36,252 nt of DNA from an uncultured Collinsella sp. (GTDB lineage Bacteria > Actinomycetota > Coriobacteriia > Coriobacteriales > Coriobacteriaceae): the NCBI GenBank assembly GCA_900544755.1, contig UQWQ01000011.1, positions 1 to 36,252 of the forward strand, read 5' to 3'. The notes under the pieces were generated by a model. The model saw nothing but the letters and a program-made list of their open reading frames with translations, had not been told where the DNA came from and did no database searches. Both the position numbers and the translations under genes were made by a program. Shown here piece after piece: positions 14,943 to 22,677 of the stretch (its first letter is position 1; each line of letters begins with the position of its first letter).

Positions 14943-16955
14943 TTATGCGAATTGGCTCAGGTAGAGGTCGGCGTAGGCGCCCTCGGCAGCCAGCAGCTCC
15001 TTGTGCGTTCCCTGCTCGATAATGTTGCCGTGATCCATAACCAAGATCAGGTCGGCATCCACAATCGTCGACAGGCGATGCGCGATCACAAAGCTCGTGC
15101 GGCCGCGCATGAGCGCGTCCATGGCGCGGCCGATGGCAAGCTCGGTGCGCGTATCCACGCTCGACGTCGCCTCGTCCAGGATGAGAATCGCCGGGTTGTT
15201 GAGCAGCACGCGTGCGATGGTTAGCAGCTGACGCTGGCCCTGGCTGATGCTTTCGGCATCGTTGGCTACGCGCGTGTCGTAGCCCTGAGGCATGGTGCGC
15301 ACAAAGAAGTCGACCTGGGCGGCGCGAGCGGCCGCAACAATCTCCTCGCGCGTTGCCTCGGGGCAGCCGTAGGCGATGTTCTCGGCAATCGTGCCGTCGA
15401 ACAGCCAGGCATCCTGTAGCACCATGCCAAACTGCTGCCGTAGCTCGCCGCGATCCATGAGGCGCGTATCCACACCGTCAAGCGTAATGCGGCCGCCGTC
15501 GATCTCGTAAAAGCGCATGAGCAGGTTGATGAGCGTCGTCTTGCCTGCGCCCGTGGTTCCCACCACGGCAATCTTCTGGCCCGGCTCGGCGGTAAACGAC
15601 ACGTCGCGCATGAGCGGCTTGTCGGGCGAATAACCAAAGCGCACGTGCTCAAAGGAGACGCGGCCCTCCACGCGACCCGGCAGCTTGGCGGCCTCGCCCG
15701 GCTGCGGATCGGCCTCCATCTCGGGCTCATCGAGCAGGTCGAACACGCGCTCCGCACTCGCCAGCGCGCTCTGCAGCGAGTTGAAGGTAAACGAGAGCTG
15801 CGTCATGGGCTCGGACGCCTCGTAGATAAACTGGAAGAACGCCTGGAACACGCCGACAGTCATCTGACCGGCCACCAGCATGTTGCAGCCCACGAGCGCG
15901 ATCACGATCTGCGCCAGACGACCGATAAAGCGAACCGCGGGGCCCACAGCGTTAATCATAAAGTCGGCCTTGACGCTCACACGCGCCAGCTCGCCCGAGG
16001 CCTCGTGTACCTCGGCAGAACTCTGGCGCTCGCGGTTGAACGCGCGAATCACCAGACGGCCCGAGTAGCCCTCCTCGACCGCGCTCGTAATCTTGGACAC
16101 CCACTCCTGGCGTTCGCCCGTTACATCATGCGTGCGGCGCGAAACCACTTTGGTCACCAGCAGCGACAGGGCCGTGAAGCCCAAAAAGACGAGCGTGAGC
16201 TTAACGCTATAGACGAACATCATGATGATGGCACCCGTCACGGTGCCGATCGACACAAGCAGCTGCAGCAATCCGCGCTGCATGCTCTCGGACATCTTGT
16301 CCAAGTCGTTGGTCGCACGGCTGACGACCTCACCGGGACGATGCGCGTCAAAGAAGGCAAGCGGCAGAAGATTGAGCTTTTGTGCGATGCGGTTGCGTAG
16401 ACGCAGGTTGAGGCGTTCGGCCACGCTCGACATCAAAAAGCTCTGGAGCGCATAGAACGAGGCAGCGGCAGTCCAGATCATAAAGTAGACGAAGATGGTC
16501 TTGCCGCAGTTCTCCCAGGTGATGTTGAAGGTGGTTCCGTTGGCAAACGCCACCTGCATATGCCCCCACAGCTCGTCGATGACGTGAGCGCTGTACGCCG
16601 GCGCGGCGGTGTTAAAGATGACGTAGAACACGATGCTCGCAAACACGATGTAAAAGCGCCAATGGTCGCCGGCGGCCTCGCCCCACAAGCGGCGCACCGT
16701 CGCCCAGGTATCCCGGGGCGTCTCGTCCTCGTCTTCGTCGTCCACGTCGCGCATACGTTCTGCCTCGGCACGGGCACGTTCGTCCTCGGCACGCTCGTTT
16801 TCCTCGTACAGCGCTTGGCGGCGAGCCTCACGCTCGGCCGCGGCCTTGGCAACGTCATCCAGCTCGGTCGACGCGGCAGCCTGCTCGACCGCTTCGACCG
16901 CGTCCACAACGACGGCATCGATAGCGTCGCTGCGCTTCTTGAGCTCTCCGGTCAT
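14943..16955 (-). CDS. ABC exporter half-transporter with consensus-type Walker B and switch His (second gene)
   Basis: The 670-residue protein has an unusual acidic, coiled-coil-like N-terminal extension (about 85 residues, many Glu, Asp and Ala). A six-helix exporter domain (about 100-400) and an ATPase domain follow. Walker A is GTTGAGKTT (near 462), signature SISQGQRQ (near 566), Walker B ILILDEATSSVD (near 588) and the switch His is in IAHRLSTI (near 622). The catalytic Glu and His are intact but the signature is altered (SQGQ for SGGQ). This complements the defects of the upstream subunit, as in heterodimeric exporters such as TM287/288 or BmrCD. The ATG at 16955 has AGGGAGG eight bases upstream. 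It is separated from the preceding stop by one base. Confidence 0.93.
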   Translation of the reverse strand: MTGELKKRSDAIDAVVVDAVEAVEQAAASTELDDVAKAAAEREARRQALYEENERAEDERARAEAERMRDVDDEDEDETPRDTWATVRRLWGEAAGDHWRFYIVFASIVFYVIFNTAAPAYSAHVIDELWGHMQVAFANGTTFNITWENCGKTIFVYFMIWTAAASFYALQSFLMSSVAERLNLRLRNRIAQKLNLLPLAFFDAHRPGEVVSRATNDLDKMSESMQRGLLQLLVSIGTVTGAIIMMFVYSVKLTLVFLGFTALSLLVTKVVSRRTHDVTGERQEWVSKITSAVEEGYSGRLVIRAFNRERQSSAEVHEASGELARVSVKADFMINAVGPAVRFIGRLAQIVIALVGCNMLVAGQMTVGVFQAFFQFIYEASEPMTQLSFTFNSLQSALASAERVFDLLDEPEMEADPQPGEAAKLPGRVEGRVSFEHVRFGYSPDKPLMRDVSFTAEPGQKIAVVGTTGAGKTTLINLLMRFYEIDGGRITLDGVDTRLMDRGELRQQFGMVLQDAWLFDGTIAENIAYGCPEATREEIVAAARAAQVDFFVRTMPQGYDTRVANDAESISQGQRQLLTIARVLLNNPAILILDEATSSVDTRTELAIGRAMDALMRGRTSFVIAHRLSTIVDADLILVMDHGNIIEQGTHKELLAAEGAYADLYLSQFA

Positions 16956-16956
16956 G

Positions 16957-18693
16957 CTACTCACCTCCCTTCATTTGCGATTCCGCGATGGCGCGGTATA
17001 CCTCACAGGTTTCCATAAGCTCGCCATGCGTGCCCAAGCCCACGACCTCGCCATCCTTGAGCACGACAATCTGGTCGGCGTGCAGAATCGTCGAGATGCG
17101 CTGCGCGATGATGAGCACCGCGGCGTCGCGCGTCTCGTCCTGCAGCGCATGGCGCAGGGCCGCATCGGTCTTAAAGTCCAGGGCCGAAAAACTGTCGTCG
17201 AAGATATACAGGTCGGCGCGCTTCATGAGCGCGCGAGCAATGGCCAGGCGCTGGCGCTGACCACCCGAGAAGTTCGTACCGCCCTGGGCAACCGGGGTAT
17301 CGAGCCCCTGCGGTTGATCGAGCACAAAGGTGCTCTGGGCAACCTGCAGCGCATGAATCATGTCCGCCTCGGTCGCGTCCTCGTTGCCAAAGCGCAGATT
17401 GCTTGCCACGGTGCCCGAGAACAGCCATGCCTTCTGCGGGACGTAGGCAATGCGCCCGCGAATCTCGTCTTGCGAAAGCTCGCGCAGGTCGACGCCGTCC
17501 AGGCGAATGGCACCCTTGGTGGCATCGTGAAAACGCAGCAGAAGCTTTGCCACCGTCGACTTGCCCGAGCCCGTCGAGCCCACAATCGCGGTCGTCTGAC
17601 CGCGACGACAGGCGAAGCTCAGGTCGCACAGGGTGTCCTCATCGGCATCGTCAAAACGAAACGACATGTGATCGAACTCAGCGACCGCATCCGCATCGCC
17701 CCCGGAGGCAGGCGCCCCGTCACCCAGCGTACGCTCGCCGTCCACGATGCTCGGCTCAATCTCCAACACCTGCTGCGCACGGTTCAGGCACGCCGCGGCG
17801 CGCGGCAGCGTCAGCACTACCATCTGCGCCATCATCACAAAGAACAGGATCAGGAGCGCATATTCCAGCACCGCGGAGATGCTCGCAATCTGCATTGCAT
17901 GGGCGCCAACGCGGTTGCCGCCCACCCACAGCACCGCCACCTCGGCAATGTTCATCAAAAAGAAGGTAGAGCTATCAAGGCCCACAAACAGGTGGTTGAC
18001 CTTAATGGCGTTGTCCGCGTAATCGCTAAACACCTCGTCCAGGCGCTGCTCCTCGTGAAGCTCTTTATTAAAAGCGCGGATGACACGAACGCCCACGATG
18101 TTCTCGCGCAGCACCACGTTCATGCGGTCGATAAAGCTCTGCAAGCGCATAAAGATCGGAGCCGCGTTGGCAACCGTAAAGACCGCCGCCACCAGCACAA
18201 TCGCAACCACGACGCCCAGCAGCGTGCCCATGGCGGGATCGACAAACCAGGCGAAGATGATGCCCGCCACAGCCAAAAACGGCACGGGCAGCACCAGCTG
18301 AATCGTCTGCAGAATCGCCTGCTGAATCACGTTGATGTCGTTGAGCGAGCGCGTGATCATCGATCCGGTGCCAAAGCGCTCAAAGTCGCTGGCCGCGAGC
18401 TCGAGCGACTTGTCGTACACGGCATTGCGGATATCGCAGGCCACGTTGGCGGCCAAGCGCGCCGAAAGATAGCAGCCCAGCACCGCGCCGCCGCTGGCCA
18501 TGCCGGTCGCGATAAGCATGTAGAGGCCATTGCGCAAAATGTAGTCGACATCACCCGTGGTGATACCGGTGTTGACCATGTTCGCCAGCATCGTGGGAAC
18601 CAACAGCGTGCCGACGTTATCAACCAGCAGCACCAGCAGCGTCACTGCGATAAGCCCTCGATAGGGCTTCAGAAACCTCATTAACAGTCGCAC
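16957..18693 (-). CDS. ABC exporter half-transporter with degenerate site (first gene)
   Basis: The 578-residue protein has an N-terminal exporter membrane domain (about residues 10-310) and an ATPase domain. Walker A is GSTGSGKST (near 371) and signature NFSGGQRQ (near 474). Walker B is LYIFDDSFSALD (near 495), with Asp in place of the catalytic Glu, and the switch motif is AQRISTI with Gln in place of His (near 530). These changes mark the degenerate nucleotide site of a heterodimeric exporter, partnered by the next gene. A GTG start at 18693 overlaps the marR end; an ATG at 18681 shares the A of the marR stop (TAATG) and is equally plausible, giving 574 residues. Drug or lipid export is the family role; the substrate is unknown. 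Confidence 0.93.
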   Translation of the reverse strand: MRLLMRFLKPYRGLIAVTLLVLLVDNVGTLLVPTMLANMVNTGITTGDVDYILRNGLYMLIATGMASGGAVLGCYLSARLAANVACDIRNAVYDKSLELAASDFERFGTGSMITRSLNDINVIQQAILQTIQLVLPVPFLAVAGIIFAWFVDPAMGTLLGVVVAIVLVAAVFTVANAAPIFMRLQSFIDRMNVVLRENIVGVRVIRAFNKELHEEQRLDEVFSDYADNAIKVNHLFVGLDSSTFFLMNIAEVAVLWVGGNRVGAHAMQIASISAVLEYALLILFFVMMAQMVVLTLPRAAACLNRAQQVLEIEPSIVDGERTLGDGAPASGGDADAVAEFDHMSFRFDDADEDTLCDLSFACRRGQTTAIVGSTGSGKSTVAKLLLRFHDATKGAIRLDGVDLRELSQDEIRGRIAYVPQKAWLFSGTVASNLRFGNEDATEADMIHALQVAQSTFVLDQPQGLDTPVAQGGTNFSGGQRQRLAIARALMKRADLYIFDDSFSALDFKTDAALRHALQDETRDAAVLIIAQRISTILHADQIVVLKDGEVVGLGTHGELMETCEVYRAIAESQMKGGE

Positions 18694-19181
18694 GACTCCC
18701 CCTCACCTTGATTCTCGGCTTGGCTCTCGGCAGCGATATGCTGCTTAAATGCCTCGCACTCCTCACCGAGCACCTGAGAGAATTTTCCGATCAAGCGCAT
18801 AATCTCGCGCTGCTCACACGGCTCAAGCGCGCCAAAGGCTCGCTGCTCGGCCTTGAGTGCCGGCAGCGCATAACGCTCGGCAAATCGCCTGCCCTCTTCG
18901 GTCAGGCTCACAACCTTGTTCTTACGACTGCCTTCGGCAAACTCCAACGTTGCGAAGCCCCGCGCCGTCAAGGTTTTAATGGCCGAGTTGATGGTCTGCT
19001 TGCTGTAGAACCATTCGCTTGTCAGACGGCTTACGGCAATACTGCCGCCCGCCGTGCTGGCATCGACGAGCATCCAGTAAGCGCAGTCCGAAAGGCCGCA
19101 GGCGCGCGAGAACTCCGAATAGATATGGTCGAGTCCATTGAGCAACCGGTCGAAGTCGACCAGCGTAACCGCACTATTCAT
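18681..19181 (-). CDS. MarR-family transcriptional regulator
   Basis: The 166-residue protein has a winged helix-turn-helix at about residues 45-110: LTSEWFYSKQTINSAIKTL is the recognition part, and FAEGSRKNKVVSLTEEG is the wing with the usual D/S-x-R-x-K-x-V-x-LT pattern. Flanking helices form the dimer arms. It is the first gene of a three-gene operon with the two exporter subunits, overlapping or touching them, so it most likely represses its own operon and responds to the exported compound. GGTGG lies five bases before the ATG. Two operator-like boxes lie in the promoter at 19198-19250. Confidence 0.92.
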   Translation of the reverse strand: MNSAVTLVDFDRLLNGLDHIYSEFSRACGLSDCAYWMLVDASTAGGSIAVSRLTSEWFYSKQTINSAIKTLTARGFATLEFAEGSRKNKVVSLTEEGRRFAERYALPALKAEQRAFGALEPCEQREIMRLIGKFSQVLGEECEAFKQHIAAESQAENQGEGESCDC

Positions 19182-19197
19182 CTATCCCACCATTCGA

Positions 19198-19257
19198 TTG
19201 TCCGATTTTTGACCAATTTTATATCTCTAGATTAGTCCGAGTTTTGACTATCGTCAA
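19198..19257 (-). promoter_or_regulatory. marR-exporter promoter with two matching operator boxes
   Basis: On the minus strand TTGACG (complement of 19252-19257) and TAATCT (complement of 19229-19234) are 17 bases apart. An 18-bp box (plus strand 19233-19250, TAGTCCGAGTTTTGACTA) fills the spacer and has TAGTC/GACTA dyad ends. A second copy at 19198-19215 (TTGTCCGATTTTTGACCA) matches 15 of 18 positions and is 35 bases away. Placement over the spacer and just downstream of the start fits autorepression by MarR. Confidence 0.65.
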
Positions 19258-19300
19258 CAGGCTCTCCGCAAACGCGTGCACTTTTATGGCCTATCGGCAG

Positions 19301-19336
19301 AAAAAGACCGCCGGCGCGGGGGCGGCGCCAGCGGTC
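19301..19336 (-). terminator. Terminator of the 96-residue protein gene
   Basis: On the minus strand GACCGCTGGCGCC (complement of 19324-19336) pairs with the complement of 19306-19317 around a short C-rich loop, then TTTTT (complement of 19301-19305). Confidence 0.8.
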
Positions 19337-19362
19337 ACGTGAAAATCGGGTTTTATTGCCTG

Positions 19363-19653
19363 TTAGGCAGCGACGGCCTCGTAGACCGTAGCGCCCGCAA
19401 AGCTGTCATGCAGGCTCTTGCCGCAAATCCAAGGCAGCTCAACAACCTCGCAGACCGTATTGACCAGCTCGGAGCAGTCAGTAAAGTGGCCCTTGTCGTT
19501 GAGGGCCTCGCAATCCTGAACACGCCAATAGCCATCGGTGTGCGTGATGTAGTACTCGTGATCGTCAATCATCACAAAAGCGCGCGTCTTGGAACGCAGC
19601 AGCTTCAGAAATCCTTCGAAGTCGGTCTCGACGACATCTCCAGCCTGGAACAT
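19363..19653 (-). CDS. Conserved-looking small protein of unknown function
   Basis: The 96-residue protein is not recognised. It starts MFQAGDVVETDFEGFLKLLR, has one mixed alpha/beta stretch (AFVMIDDHEYYITHTDGYWR), four cysteines and no signal or membrane segment, so it is probably cytosolic. Coding status is well supported: AGGAGG stands seven bases before the ATG at 19653, codon third positions are GC-rich, and a strong terminator follows. It is not in an operon. The 295 bases upstream, towards the divergent nitroreductase, are relatively AT-rich and show no clear consensus promoter for either gene. Confidence 0.8.
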   Translation of the reverse strand: MFQAGDVVETDFEGFLKLLRSKTRAFVMIDDHEYYITHTDGYWRVQDCEALNDKGHFTDCSELVNTVCEVVELPWICGKSLHDSFAGATVYEAVAA

Positions 19654-19948
19654 GATAGTTACCTCCTGGCCCGGCGCCACCACGGCGCATTGATAAACGC
19701 TGGTACTCCTTTAGTAAAACCTTTATCAGAGGTTATGCGTTCGTCATTTAGGCAAGTGGTAAAAAACCGCAGGGTAGACGGGATAAAACGTTTAACCATC
19801 CCATTGGTTTGTCACATTCTGAAGGTACTTTTATGCAAACCTACTTTCCCAATTGGAATCTATCCTTTTGGCCGGGCAATTGACCGTCTATCGTTTGAGC
19901 CCGACGGGTATGAACGTGGCATCTGCAACGCCACCGCAAGGAGACACC

Positions 19949-20470
19949 ATGGAGACAATCGAAGCACTCATTCACCGCCGCAGCTGCCGCAAATACAGCG
20001 ATCGTCCCGTCGAGGCCGAAAAGCTTGCGCATATTATCGAAGCCGGCCAATATGCACCGAGCGGCATGGGCCGCCAACCGGTGACGTTTGTCGCCGTCAC
20101 CGACCCCGCGACCGTCGAGCGTCTCTCACGGCTCAACGCCCAGGTCATGGGCAGCAACGGCGACCCCTTCTATGGCGCCAAGACCGTTGTGGTGGTGCTG
20201 GTCGACCGCAGCGTGCCCACGCATCTGGAAGACGGCTCGCTTGCCATGGGCAACTTGCTCAACGCCGCCTATGCACTGGGTGTCGATTCGTGCTGGATTC
20301 ACCGCGCGCATGAGGTCTTTGACTCGCCCGAGGGCCTGGAGCTGCTGGCCAGCTGGAGCCTGCCCGCCGACGGCAGCCTGCGCGGTGTCGGTCACTGCAT
20401 TCTGGGCTATGCCGAGGACACGCTACCCGAGCCCAAACCCCGCCGCGACAACGTCGTCTACGTAAGGTAA
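19949..20470 (+). CDS. Nitroreductase-family flavoprotein
   Basis: The 173-residue protein has the nitroreductase FMN-binding start METIEALIHRRSCRKYSDRP (R-R-S-x-R-x-Y/F), then EAGQYAPSGMGRQPVTFVAV near residues 30-50 (A-P-S-G-x-x-x-Q-P). A mid segment, GNLLNAAYALGVDSCWIHRA, is the cofactor and dimer part, and GHCILGYAED lies near the end. Enzymes of this family reduce nitro compounds, quinones or related acceptors with NAD(P)H as FMN dimers; the substrate here is open. AAGGAG lies five bases before the ATG at 19949. An upstream in-frame ATG at 19853 has no ribosome site. Confidence 0.93.
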   Translation: METIEALIHRRSCRKYSDRPVEAEKLAHIIEAGQYAPSGMGRQPVTFVAVTDPATVERLSRLNAQVMGSNGDPFYGAKTVVVVLVDRSVPTHLEDGSLAMGNLLNAAYALGVDSCWIHRAHEVFDSPEGLELLASWSLPADGSLRGVGHCILGYAEDTLPEPKPRRDNVVYVR

Positions 20471-20485
20471 CCCAAGAGCGTCATA

Positions 20486-20524
20486 GGGGTAGCTAATTTG
20501 GGACGAGGCTATTTTAGCCACCCC
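20486..20524. terminator. Bidirectional hairpin between convergent genes
   Basis: GGGGTAGCTAA (20486-20496) pairs with TTAGCCACCCC (20514-20524), with one mismatch and a 17-base loop that itself contains GGCTATTTTAGCC. It lies 16 bases after the nitroreductase stop and 10 bases after the opposing gene. Confidence 0.7.
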
Positions 20525-20533
20525 ACTCGCAAC

Positions 20534-21109
20534 TTATCTTGCCGATGGAGTTGTCGTCGTTTCGTTCGTGTGGGTCGTTTCGGCGCCGTCGCCCTGTTCG
20601 CCCTCGTCCTTTTGAGCATCGGCGATGGTGGTGGCCGCCGCAACGATTCCGCGCTGGGGCGCGACGCCCGTCTGGGTCTGAGCGCCCTCGACAACTTCTG
20701 TGCCTGCATGCGCGAGCTCGGGCGATTTAAACATTGCGTCCAAGTTGGCGCCGCCGCCGGCGTAGCCAAGCGCAGCAAGTGCGATGACGATCGCTGCAAC
20801 GACAGCCACGATCGGCACGTAGCGATGCCAGCCGGCGGGATTGAGCCCGCTGCGACGAGCCGCCCCGCGGCTGATGTAACCGAGCGTTCCGTCGTGCTTG
20901 AGCTTTGAGCCCACCACGCGCTTGCGGCCCCACAGCGACGACTCGGCCTGCATGGCCAAGCGAGCGCTTGCCGAAGGATAGCCATATTTAGTGCGCTTGA
21001 ACGAGCCATCAAACCCCGAGGCGTGTTTGCCCCACGTCACCGATGTCGTGCGTCGGTTAACCGGCGCGGCACTCCGCCTTCTGCGGCTCGGTTTTGAAGT
21101 CTCAGCCAT
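20534..21109 (-). CDS. Single-span membrane protein of unknown function
   Basis: The 191-residue protein is not recognised. A basic cytosolic part (residues 1-95, rich in Arg, Lys and Ser) is followed by one hydrophobic helix (about 97-117, VPIVAVVAAIVIALAALGYA). A polar, Thr/Glu/Ala-rich tail of about 70 residues would lie outside the cell. There is no cleavable signal peptide. The ATG at 21109 has GAGGG only three to four bases upstream. A longer GTG start (21163) is disfavoured because it overlaps the predicted promoter. A role in envelope or division scaffolding is possible but unsupported. Confidence 0.75.
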   Translation of the reverse strand: MAETSKPSRRRRSAAPVNRRTTSVTWGKHASGFDGSFKRTKYGYPSASARLAMQAESSLWGRKRVVGSKLKHDGTLGYISRGAARRSGLNPAGWHRYVPIVAVVAAIVIALAALGYAGGGANLDAMFKSPELAHAGTEVVEGAQTQTGVAPQRGIVAAATTIADAQKDEGEQGDGAETTHTNETTTTPSAR

Positions 21110-21153
21110 ATGCCCTCGCACGCCGTAACCAAATCGAAACAATAACGCTTTGG

Positions 21154-21182
21154 ACTGTAGCACACGCGTCGCGCGCGGTCAC
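21154..21182 (-). promoter_or_regulatory. Possible promoter of the membrane protein gene
   Basis: On the minus strand GTGACC (complement of 21177-21182), 17 bases, TACAGT (complement of 21154-21159). Initiation near 21147 would give a leader of about 38 bases to the ATG at 21109. Confidence 0.4.
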
Positions 21183-21193
21183 GGGTGCCTCGC

Positions 21194-22411
21194 TCAACGG
21201 TCATCGTCCTTCAGCAAGCGCCACAGCGTTGTACGGCTTATGCCCAGCACCTCCGCCGCACGGGTTCGGTTGCCGCGTAGATGATCTACAACCAGATGCG
21301 CGATATCTCGCTCGGTATCGGCCAGCGGTCGCAGGATATACAGGTCACTTTCGAGCGTCGGGGCGCCAAAGGTTGCGGTCTTAATCACGTCCTCTTGGGC
21401 GAGCACTTCCTCCGCCACAGCGCGGTCCACCGCGCCCGCGCCCACCAATATATACAGTCGTTCCGAGACCTCGCGGAGCTGCAGATAATTGCGCGGCCAG
21501 CGGTAAGCATCGAGCGTCTTCGTCGCCGCGGCAGACAGCGTGGGCGCTGCTGTCCCAAATGCATCAGCGAGATATTCCAAATAGCGCGCGACCTTCGTCG
21601 ACGCGGCTCCCTGCTCGGCGATTGCCGGCGCCACGCTCACCGCACAGGCGAAGCGCTCGGTCACAAAAGCAGCCTGATCGCTTTCGCTACCGCCCGGCAT
21701 GTCATTCGCCGTCAGCACCACATGGCAGCGCGTCGCCAACGCGGTGTCGGCCATCGTGGAAACGAGCTCGCGGAGGCGCTGGGGGCCAACCGCGTTCCAG
21801 CCCTCAATGCAAAGGGTCAGCCCCGTTTGGAACAACGGCGATTCGGCGCTTTTGAGCACATGGCGCCAACCGCGCTCGGTGAGCTCATCGAGCGCGACGG
21901 AAACAAAGGGTTGATCGGCAAAAGGGCCATCCAGATAGAGGCGCATGGCGATCTCGGCCTGGCCCGCGCCCAACTCGCCCTCGAGCATAAGGGGCACCCC
22001 GCGCGCATAGCTCTCGGCAACCGGTGCGGCTACCGCAGCGGCACCTTCAACGATGCCGTACGCGCTCGATTCGTAGCGGGCCTCAACTTCGTCGGCGTTG
22101 AGCCACTCGATGCCCGCATGCGCCGCGGCGCCGCGCACCTCGCGGACCACGGCGACCCAAAGGCCCCCGCCCTCTTTGTCGGTGGGGCGAACGGTCAGGC
22201 TCAGACGCGTACCCGCACGCCCCATAACCAGACGCGCGCCGTCTCCTATACGGTCGAGGCGTTCGGCAACAAAAGCCGCCACATCCCGCTCAAGCGCCGC
22301 GTCATTCATGGTCGAAATCGCGACGTCCCCACGCGCATCGATTGCCAATGCCGAGGCCCCGGCAGCAGCCAGGGCCTCGGTCAAGATGTTCAGCTTGGCA
22401 TCGCTATCCAT
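21194..22411 (-). CDS. Fis-type regulator with a degenerate AAA+ (sigma-54 activator-like) domain
   Basis: The 405-residue protein ends in a Fis-type helix-turn-helix (about 365-400: HLRGNRTRAAEVLGISRTTL), as in bacterial enhancer-binding proteins. Residues about 115-330 follow the order of a sigma-54-activator AAA+ module. The Walker A region reads GELGAGQAE, with Gln where the ATP-binding Lys belongs, and no GAFTGA loop is visible. ATP hydrolysis and sigma-54 contact are therefore unlikely, so it may act as a plain DNA-binding regulator. The N-terminal 110 residues resemble a small sensor domain but are not recognised. AGGGGC lies five bases before the ATG at 22411. The upstream gene on the same strand is the YeiH-type transporter, 266 bases away. 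Confidence 0.85.
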   Translation of the reverse strand: MDSDAKLNILTEALAAAGASALAIDARGDVAISTMNDAALERDVAAFVAERLDRIGDGARLVMGRAGTRLSLTVRPTDKEGGGLWVAVVREVRGAAAHAGIEWLNADEVEARYESSAYGIVEGAAAVAAPVAESYARGVPLMLEGELGAGQAEIAMRLYLDGPFADQPFVSVALDELTERGWRHVLKSAESPLFQTGLTLCIEGWNAVGPQRLRELVSTMADTALATRCHVVLTANDMPGGSESDQAAFVTERFACAVSVAPAIAEQGAASTKVARYLEYLADAFGTAAPTLSAAATKTLDAYRWPRNYLQLREVSERLYILVGAGAVDRAVAEEVLAQEDVIKTATFGAPTLESDLYILRPLADTERDIAHLVVDHLRGNRTRAAEVLGISRTTLWRLLKDDDR

Positions 22412-22447
22412 GATTTGCCCCTGTCCGTGACGACGTGCAGCCGCCGA

Positions 22448-22461
22448 CGGTCGCACGACCG
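22448..22461. promoter_or_regulatory. 14-bp palindrome upstream of the Fis-type regulator
   Basis: CGGTCG-CA-CGACCG lies 37 bases before the regulator start. It is a symmetric site of the size bound by Fis-type dimers, so autoregulation is possible. No further copy was noticed nearby. Confidence 0.3.
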
Positions 22462-22518
22462 AGTGTTTCAAAATTGAACGATATTGCTCACCAAACACTA
22501 TAGGGCAGAGAGCGCCGT

Positions 22519-22636
22519 CCTGCGAGTATAGGTGTTGCCCCGCATCGCCATCCTGGCGGGGCGATAAGAGCTCTTCGGGACCTATAAACCTGCGGACAAG
22601 CCATACCCGCAAGAGCTCCTATCGCTCCACCGCAGG
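22519..22636. repeat. Long imperfect inverted repeat between yeiH and the regulator
   Basis: Positions 22561-22579 and 22606-22625 pair over about 19 bp with one mismatch and one bulge (CGATAAGAGCTCTT on the left). CCTGCG at 22519 answers CGCAGG at 22631, and a separate hairpin pairs GCCCCGC with GCGGGGC at 22536-22562. It is probably the end of the yeiH transcript. The nested form is like other intergenic repeats in the window. Confidence 0.55.
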
Positions 22637-22677
22637 CATGCGCTCACCAGCAGCCAACACGCAAACTGGCTACTTCT

